Source: Austropuccinia psidii (taxonomy: Eukaryota > Basidiomycota > Pucciniomycetes > Pucciniales > Sphaerophragmiaceae). Taken from it: a DNA stretch of 64,000 nucleotides. The stretch covers positions 39,303,359 to 39,367,358 of the forward strand of contig JALGQZ010000009.1 in NCBI GenBank assembly GCA_023105745.1, written 5' to 3'. A program made the position numbers and the translations under genes. The notes under the pieces are model-generated. The model was not told the origin of the DNA. It ran no database searches and saw nothing but the letters and a program-made list of their open reading frames with translations. Numbering within the stretch: the first letter of the stretch is position 1; each line of letters starts with the position of its first letter. Below, in pieces: positions 57,363 to 64,000 of this stretch.

Positions 57363-59500
57363 AGGGTGTTGGTAAAAACATGTAAGGGGTGCCCTGGGCC
57401 CATTTTCAATTAAAAATGAAACACAACCATGCCTTTATTGGGCCAAAACATGCCCAAAAGAGGTTTTTTTCTCACAAAACCTTTCTAACTCCCAATTGTT
57501 TCAGATTTTTTTGCCCAGACCCCCCCAAAAAGGCCAATTACCCAAATAATCCACATTATACCCACCCCAAACCAATTTTTCTTTGGAAAAACAGCATTAC
57601 CAAAGACATTTTGCAAAGCTTTTCACACTTTTTTTTCCTTTTTTTCCCCCAAAGACTGCATTTTTGGCCACAAAAACCTGCTTTCAAGCCTCTCAATTTT
57701 CAATGTTTTACCTTTCCTCATCCATTAATCCCACATTTAAACCACCTTTTTCACTCTTAACCACTTCTGTTCATTTTTCACACCTTTTTCCACTTCTTTT
57801 TCACATTTTGAAAGGGTCTTACCCCATTCCAAATCCCCAAATTCCCCCTTTTTTTCAATTTTATACATATTTTTCATTCAAAAATGCTTCAAACCCCAAC
57901 TGAAGGTGAATTTCAGACCCTTGAACTTCTTTGGCACCATGTGCATAATGTTGCCAGGGCTCAGGGGTATGCTGTGTCCACCTTGAGTTCCAATATGACC
58001 CACAACCAAATTAAAATAGGTTGTGACAGGTCTGGGACCCCAAATCCCAACAAAGGCCCCTCAAAAACAGTCACCTCAAGAAAGCTTGACTGTCCTTTTA
58101 GACTTTATGCCAGAGACTATGCCAAGAGTACCACTTGGACTCTTGAAGTGAAAAATCCTGAACATAGCCATGATGCCGCTGAAAATATCATGGCACATCT
58201 TGCTTTCAGGAAATTCAATGAGTAAGAGCCATCCCAAATTTCTGAAATGTCTGAATAACTGCTTATGCCAAGGCAAATTCAGGCCCAATTATGCAGCCAG
58301 AGGGAGTCTGACAGGCCTGTAATCCTTCAAGACATTTACAACAAAGTCAAGAAAATCAAGAAAGACAAACTGCAAGGCAGAAGGCCCATTGATTCTCTTA
58401 TTGACACTCTCAAACAAGAAAATTTTGTTTGGTCCTCTGCAAGGGATTCTGAGGGACACATTACCTCCTTGTTTTTTACTCACCCCTTGGCCATAAAACT
58501 TCTTCATGGCTTTCCTCATGTCATTCTTATGGATTGTACTTATAAAACCAATAAGTACAAAATGCCCCTTTTTCATATTGTTGGATTCAGCTCAACCAAT
58601 AAGACCTTTTCTGAGGCTTTTTGTTTGATGAAAAAGGAAACTGAACCCTCATATACTTGGGCATTAAATCAATACATAGAAAATGTCCTCAAAAACACCA
58701 ATCTTGTCCCCCCTCCAGTTATTGTAATTGACAGGGATCTGGCCTTGAAAAACTCTCTTACAAAGCTCTTCCCGGCCTCCAAAGTCATGTTATGCATTTG
58801 TCACATCAATAAAGATGTATCTGCTCATCGCATGAAGAAAATTGGTCATGGAACTGATTTTGAAAATTTTGTGGGCCTTTGGAATCAAGTAATATACTTT
58901 TATATTTCACTTTATTTCACTTTTTTTCTTATTATTGTTTTTATTAATGACTTTGGGATTCATTTCTCAGGCTATGTATTCATCCACTGAAAAGTCTTTC
59001 AAAGAAAACTGGAAGAAGCTTCAAAGACAAGTCAAAAATCCTGAAGTCTTGCAGTATTTGGAAAATACCTGGCTTCCTCTAAAGGAGTATTATGTGCCAG
59101 CCTGGACCAACCACCATTGCCACTTGGGTGTGGGCTCCACCTCCAGAGTTGAAGGTTCCCATGCCATGGTTAAACTTTGGCTCCAAAAAGTCCACTGGTA
59201 CTCTCCTGGAGGTAGTTAGGGCTCTCCAGATGGCATTCAGAAAGCAATTTATTGAAATTATCAACAGAATCTCCAAAGAAATGATTGTCCATGTCAAGAA
59301 TTTTCCTCCACAAATCTGTGCCCTCAATGGCAAGGTGTCTCATTATTCTCTTCAGATGGCCTTTGAAAATTTCAAAACCAAATTTCCTCTCAATGAAAAA
59401 TGTACCAACAAATACAACAATTATCAAGGCATTCCTTGCAATCATAAGACCCAAAAAGCATTTTCCAAGCACCAAAGGCTTTAAATATCAGACTTTCATC
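57363..59500 (+). mobile_element. MULE-type DNA transposon 2, right end missing
   Basis: Left end GGGTGTTGGTAAAAACATG, then a 5' region shared with MULE 1 but without R1. The transposase runs to about 59480. No inverse terminal sequence follows; retrotransposon gag begins by about 59545. So the right terminus and the ORF0 region of the host element are both lost. Confidence 0.65.
57884..59484 (+). pseudogene. FAR1/MULE-like transposase, broken (copy 2)
   Basis: The better-preserved copy. An N-terminal FAR1-like segment (GEFQTLELLWHHVHNVARAQ, C and H residues at CDRSG, CPFR, HSHD) is followed by MULE core motifs HGFPHVILMDCTYKT, PPVIVIDRDLALKNSL and VMLCICHINKD. An intron of about 80 nt follows GLWNQ (GTAATA...TCTCAG). 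The C-terminal part has STEKSFKENWKKL and the VEGSHAMVKL region. Lesions: TAA at 58223-58225 and another about 33 nt on, plus a one-base insertion near 59180 that shifts the frame. MULE transposases move DNA by a DDE mechanism. Confidence 0.88.
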
Positions 59501-59544
59501 CTCAATGGTATTTGAATTTGCCTGTGTTCATATCTCAAAGGTTC

Positions 59545-60785
59545 ACAGAGTCACTGCTTATAATACAAGACAGAAAGAGTTATGGCAAGAACTGACACAT
59601 AAGGAAGACATGTATAAAATTGAAGTAATAAATTTAATACAAAGCTTCCAACATGAATACAGAAATTCCCAAAGGTGTAGCAACAGTGAAATGAATAACA
59701 TTGAACAAATACTGAACACCTTACGAAGAATGTCTACACCTCTGAATCAAAATGAGGGCACAAGAATTCCAAGTCCACAAGTATTGGATCCTGATAATTC
59801 ACAATTAAAAAATGAATTATCCACTCCTTTTCATAACTTGGAGCCATCAATGGGCCAAGCACTCTTTAAAGAAGTTCCAAAGCTTGAAGAATGGCCTCAC
59901 TTCAGTGGTGAAGGAGAGTATGGCCATATGGAATTCATTAGAGGTATTGACATGATCAAAGAGGATTTTGAATTACCAGACAGATTGGTAACAGCCAGGT
60001 TTAACACCTTGTTTACCAGATCAGCTCACAGATGGTACATCGAAATAAGACAAGCACATGGACACCACAGTTGGACTTGGTGGAAAACCCAAATCATCAA
60101 CAAATGGGCAAATGATGCTTGGAGGTTTGAAGTTGAAACAGCCTTTGAATCTGCCAAATTTAATGCTGATAAAGACAAAGCTTTACCATGGTTTTGCCAA
60201 CAAAAAGACAGATTAACAGCATTATATCCTGACATGTCAGAATTTATGATCCATAGAAAAATTATGAGACAATGTGGAGGTGACTTAGAGCATGCTGTCA
60301 AAAGCAGGACTACTGAACAATCTTCAGCAGAGGATATTATCAATATATTAGAAGAAGTAACCACCAGAAAAAAAATTGGTTCTAGTAGGGTGAATCTTGA
60401 AACAAGGTTTAACACACCTTGGAAAGATTCTTTGGACAAAAACCCCAAAGAAAATTCTAATAATGTTGGGTATAAATCTGCAGATACAGTCAAAAAGTGC
60501 CATATTTGCCAAAGCACCACCCATTTAGCTAATACATGTCCAAAAAGGGGGAAAATCAATGAAATTAATATTGGAAAGGGACCTGATGTTGAAAAAGATG
60601 ACATAATTGAAGACAATTCAGATGATAAGTCATCCATATTTTCTGAATCTTCAAAAGATATAGAAAATATCAATGCCACTTTTGACATCATGGAATCTTT
60701 TTCCCACTCGCCACAATTGAGAAATAGTCAACTTGATTTATCAAAAGCTCAAGGGGCACAACTTATGAAAACCAAATCCCAATAG
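59545..60785 (+). CDS. Gag of a composite element (5'-incomplete)
   Basis: Coiled-coil start (RQKELWQELTHKEDMYKIE), capsid block ([45 protein letters not shown]), zinc knuckle CHICQSTTHLANTC and acidic tail. No stop until 60783-60785. It ends at MKTK, where protease would begin, and is joined there to integrase-linker sequence. The upstream end is fused to MULE sequence; the ORF is open upstream to 59505 but those codons look MULE-derived. The capsid is probably intact, but it lacks its own promoter-proximal region. Confidence 0.8.
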
Positions 60786-61380
60786 AAGGAATAAGTGTTA
60801 CAGACTTGAACACCACCTCCTTTGAAGAGGTCAGAAATAGTTACATTCAAGATAAGAATTGTAGCATCTTATACCAATTAGTGAACAAAGACTGTAAAGA
60901 CAACTCTCTAATACATGCCTTGGATGAAGTATGGAAAGGATCATATGATAAAGGAAGATTTCATCTACTTGATGGTATAAAATTCAACAGTACAAGTAAC
61001 CCAATGAAAGCATTAGGAATCTTTGAGACCAATGTCATATTCCCACACATAAATGGGAACTTGAGAATCACAGTTGAATCTGTTGTTATGGAAAATTGCT
61101 CTAGTACCCATTTTTATTTGGAAATGACTATCTAATCATGTATGGGATAGATTTACATAATAACAAAGACAGATAATTTCCTATTGAGACATCTGGTACT
61201 AAGAAAATTACCAAAGTTCTTAAAGAAAGGGAATCAAGAACCAAGAAAGTGAGGGAATACCTTGCTAGGTACAGTGACCCAACTTGCAAAGATGAATGGT
61301 TAGAAGAAAAAGATATACCAGAAGCTACCAAACTCCTAAGGAGATTCAGACACAGTAGAAACACAAATATTACAAAGTAA
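60777..61380 (+). pseudogene. Shuffled pol fragments: integrase linker, protease, chromodomain
   Basis: Order seen: about 60777-60981 is the linker and N-terminus of integrase ([32 protein letters not shown]); about 60982-61175 is the C-terminal part of protease (KFNSTSNPMKALGIFETN, ENCSSTHF, YGIDLHNNKDR); about 61185-61380 is the chromodomain end (KKITKVLKERES, YLARYSDP, DEWLEEKDIPEATKLLRRF) with stop TAA at 61378-61380. RT, RNase H and the integrase core are missing and protease lies after integrase, the reverse of normal order. A frameshift near 61110 follows HF. Confidence 0.85.
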
Positions 61381-61403
61381 TATTCTTTTTTAGGGGGAGG
61401 GAA
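61366..61403 (+). other. Hairpin, T-run and polypurine tract, family D
   Basis: AATATTAC-AAA-GTAATATT (61366-61384, 8-bp stem) contains the chromodomain stop codon; then CTTTTTTAGGGGGAGGGAA precedes the LTR. Same layout as B and C with a different stem. Confidence 0.65.
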
Positions 61404-63211
61404 TGTGAGCCTTAGAGGTAATTTCATATACCCAAAAGACCACAAATACAAAAATTAACATATAAATATAAATAAAATAAATTTATTTATATTATTAAAA
61501 TAAAAATAAAAATATAAATATAAGATTATATTGGAAATAAAAAATTTAATTAAAATTTAAAATTAAAATTACATTAAATTTTGGAATTATAAAATTACAT
61601 TTACACTTAAAAAAAATAAGTAAAAATGAATTTTTAACAAAATTGTAAAAAAATAAATAAAAATTATTATAGCTTTTTATCCAATAAATAAACATATAAA
61701 AATTATTTCACCATTGGATTCCTCATAAAAAATCAGGTGGGGTCACCTCTGAGTGAAATGCTTGTAACTCAACTCTAAATAAGCTTAAATTAAGTTTTTA
61801 GTATTTTCAATACAAAAGTTGAAAATCCTCAAAACTTTAATTTAATTCACACCACATGTGGTGTTAACCATCAATTTTTGTGTTAAAATTGAGGTGTTGT
61901 GTTTAGTTTAGAAGTTATGAGGAACTGAAGTATTTTCAATTGAATTCAATTGAAATGTCAAAATGTGCGTGTGTATTACATAAGTGAACTTTGATTTACA
62001 TATGAGGTGTCAATTATTACTGTATTGTACTGTACAATTGAATTGAATTACATATGTAAATTATAAGTATAATACATGATGAGGAATTAAAGGAAAAATA
62101 AATTGGAAAGATTAAATTTGGGGGGAAAAGGAACTCCAGCTCTAAGGGGGAGCTAGACCACCAAAGTCCTTACTGAAAGGCGTGGGATGTCAAAACTCAC
62201 GCAAAAGTTCATCACTTTTGGCCTGGAATCCAGTTACAGGGTCTGTGGACTCAATTGATGATGAGGTTTTGATACCAACTAGGGTAGTTTTAGCTGTTGC
62301 CAAGAGGGTAAAACTACCCTTAAGATAAAACAATCATAGTAAAACAGTTTTAACTGGTTTCTACGTCTCTTACACACATTCTGAAGTGTTTTGAAGGCTC
62401 TAGGCTAGGTATTGCTATAGTAATGGCTGATTTAAGGGTCTAAAATGGCTAAAAATGGCTTAAACCAGCCCTTTTTTGGTCTAAACCAGGGTTCAATGAT
62501 GCCATAATTGGCTTTTCTGTTGTCAGAATATTTATCACGACTGACAAGAGTAAATTTTACTTTTGGAGTAAGAAAATTGATGGCTATAAAAGAATGTCTT
62601 CTTTGCCCCACTTTTCTCTTCATGTTAGAATCTTTTCCTTTTATTAATTAGTTTAAACACTGTTAAACCAACGAATAAAAGATTCCAACCACCATTTTTT
62701 AAATCATTTTAATCCTTTTAACCACGTGAAAAAATCATTATAATCATTGTTTGTAACTCTTATAATCATTTTTACCCCTGAACCACCCCAAAAGTGAATT
62801 AAAGCATCTTTCATAACTGTAAACTTTGTCACTTTGTTTCCAAATTCACTCTGGTCACTTTTGGGCATGTTTTATCTTTGATATTCTTTTTAAAGACCTT
62901 GTTCTTTAATTAATTTTTTGCAGTTCTTTGCTCAATTAATTCCAATTGAAATTGCTCTTGAAGAAATTTCTTTTGTAGCCTTAAAATATCTCTTGTAGAG
63001 TATTTTTTGGATAAATCTTTATTGTTGGTAAAACAATAAATTTTTATAATATTATTGTTTTATACTAATAAAGTTATAAAAAATAAAATTGGCGTGTTTT
63101 CTCTTAAAAATAATATTCTTTACTATTTTTAATTGATTTTTACCTTATAGAAATTTTGAGGACAGGAAAAGTACTTGATTTTTAATCAAAGTTTCATATC
63201 CACACCTTACA
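61404..63211 (+). repeat. LTR, family D (copy D3, 1808 bp), a 3' LTR
   Basis: TGTGAGCCTTAGAGG to CACACCTTACA. The left flank is the polypurine tract and the right flank is AAGTC inside a C-like pol sequence, so this is a 3' LTR with no partner in the window. TATAAAAG at 62585-62592. Confidence 0.92.
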
Positions 63212-64000
63212 AAGTCACTTTATAAAATCTGTGATCAACAGACTGTATTTGAGATGACACAGGAGAGAATTAAAGCTTATGAGAAGATAAGGAGAGCTCT
63301 TACAGAAGCACCTTTACTCCTCATGCCTGACTGGAATATTCCTTTTAAATTGTACATTGATTCATGTGGAGATGGATTAGGATCTGCCCTACATCAAGTC
63401 CAAATATTGATGACAAACCTACAGAAGGACCAGTTTGTTTTATCTCAAGACAAATCAAACCAACAGAGGCCAGATATGGCGCAAGCCAAATGGAGTGCTT
63501 ATGCTTGGTATGGGCACTTGAGATATTACACTATTATCTTGATGGCAGTGTTTTTGAAGTGATAACTGACTTTAATGCAGTAAAATCACTTCTTAACATG
63601 AAAAATCCCAACAGACATATGTTGAGATGGCAAATAGCCATTCAGGAATATAGAGGAAACATGACCATAGTCCATAAAGCAGGAAAAATTCACAAGAATG
63701 CTAATGGACTTAGCAGATGGGAATTAGCCAACACTCCTGATAACCCAGCTTATGTACCTTTGGAGGCTGAACCACAGATTCCAATTGAAGGGATTAACAT
63801 AACTGATATTGGGACTGAATTCTTTGAAGAGGTCAGAGAATCTTATAAACAGGAAAAGAATTGCCATATCTTGACTTCTTTATTAGATAAAGACTGCAAA
63901 GATACATCTTTGGTCAATGCACTAGATGAATTTTGGAGAAATTCCTATTCTGAAGGAAGATTTCACTTGTTTGATGGGATTATTTACCACAGAACCAAAC
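63212..64000 (+). pseudogene. Family C-like RNase H and integrase linker fragment, runs off the window
   Basis: Very close to the plus-strand equivalent of element [40 protein letters not shown] (one-base deletion near 63400 shifts the frame), then [14 protein letters not shown], [35 protein letters not shown] and GRFHLFDGI to the window edge. It was the target of the D element whose 3' LTR ends at 63211. Confidence 0.85.

Noticed and set aside
57044..63211. Treating the B-type LTR, gag and D LTR as one element
   Set aside because: The two LTRs belong to different families and pol is shuffled; it is a composite locus.

Overview
The window is AT-rich (visibly about two thirds A+T) and is almost entirely transposable elements nested inside one another, with a single ordinary host gene. 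The host gene has 13 short introns (56-89 nt). The elements are chromodomain Ty3/Gypsy retrotransposons, a fungal Tnp2 (CACTA-like) transposase and FAR1/MULE-like transposases. This points to a large-genome rust fungus (Pucciniales). The opening of the polyprotein matches what I remember of annotated Austropuccinia psidii proteins; that is recollection, not a search.

I name five LTR families A to E. Region by region: 1-3522 is a non-autonomous family A element (end of 5' LTR, primer site, about 1.3 kb of interior with two overlapping reading frames and no capsid, RT or integrase, then a complete 3' LTR). 3524-6231 is a broken Tnp2 transposase. 6232-8571 is non-coding repeat, including one copy of repeat R1. 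8572-12339 is a decayed family A LTR split by a family D solo LTR (target duplication AAATA). 12891-15356, minus strand, is an apparently intact 14-exon class I alpha-mannosidase (GH47). 16272-34114 holds family E LTRs; one solo E LTR (17705-29984, duplication GCCCA) was split by a complete, young family B element (17776-28481, duplication GCTCC) with a 1932-codon gag-pol ORF. 35545-42913 is a family B 3' end split by a MULE, itself carrying R1 and cut by an E LTR. 42914-57043 is a B-type LTR split by a complete but dead family C element on the minus strand (43838-56017, duplication AATTT), whose RT is in turn split by a D solo LTR (48443-50260, duplication AAGAT). 57044-63211 is a composite: B-type leader, second MULE, gag, then shuffled fragments of integrase, protease and chromodomain, then a D LTR. 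63212-64000 is a fragment of family C-like pol.

The most interesting signal is the 5' region shared by A, B and C. In all three there is a second coding frame (called ORF0 here), assembled from three exons, that overlaps the N-terminal part of the gag-pol frame by about 0.4-0.7 kb. Its introns sit at equivalent positions in the three families. The upstream leader intron would start inside the LTR and remove the primer binding site. The start codon of the gag-pol frame lies inside the second intron, a few bases before its 3' splice site. In B a C CCA AAG heptamer two codons before the ORF0 stop would join ORF0 to gag-pol by a -1 shift. Together this suggests a retrotransposon whose splicing choice decides which frame is translated and whether the RNA can serve as reverse-transcription template. 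This is inference from sequence and needs RNA evidence.

No tRNA, rRNA, CRISPR array or bacterial-type regulatory site was recognised.
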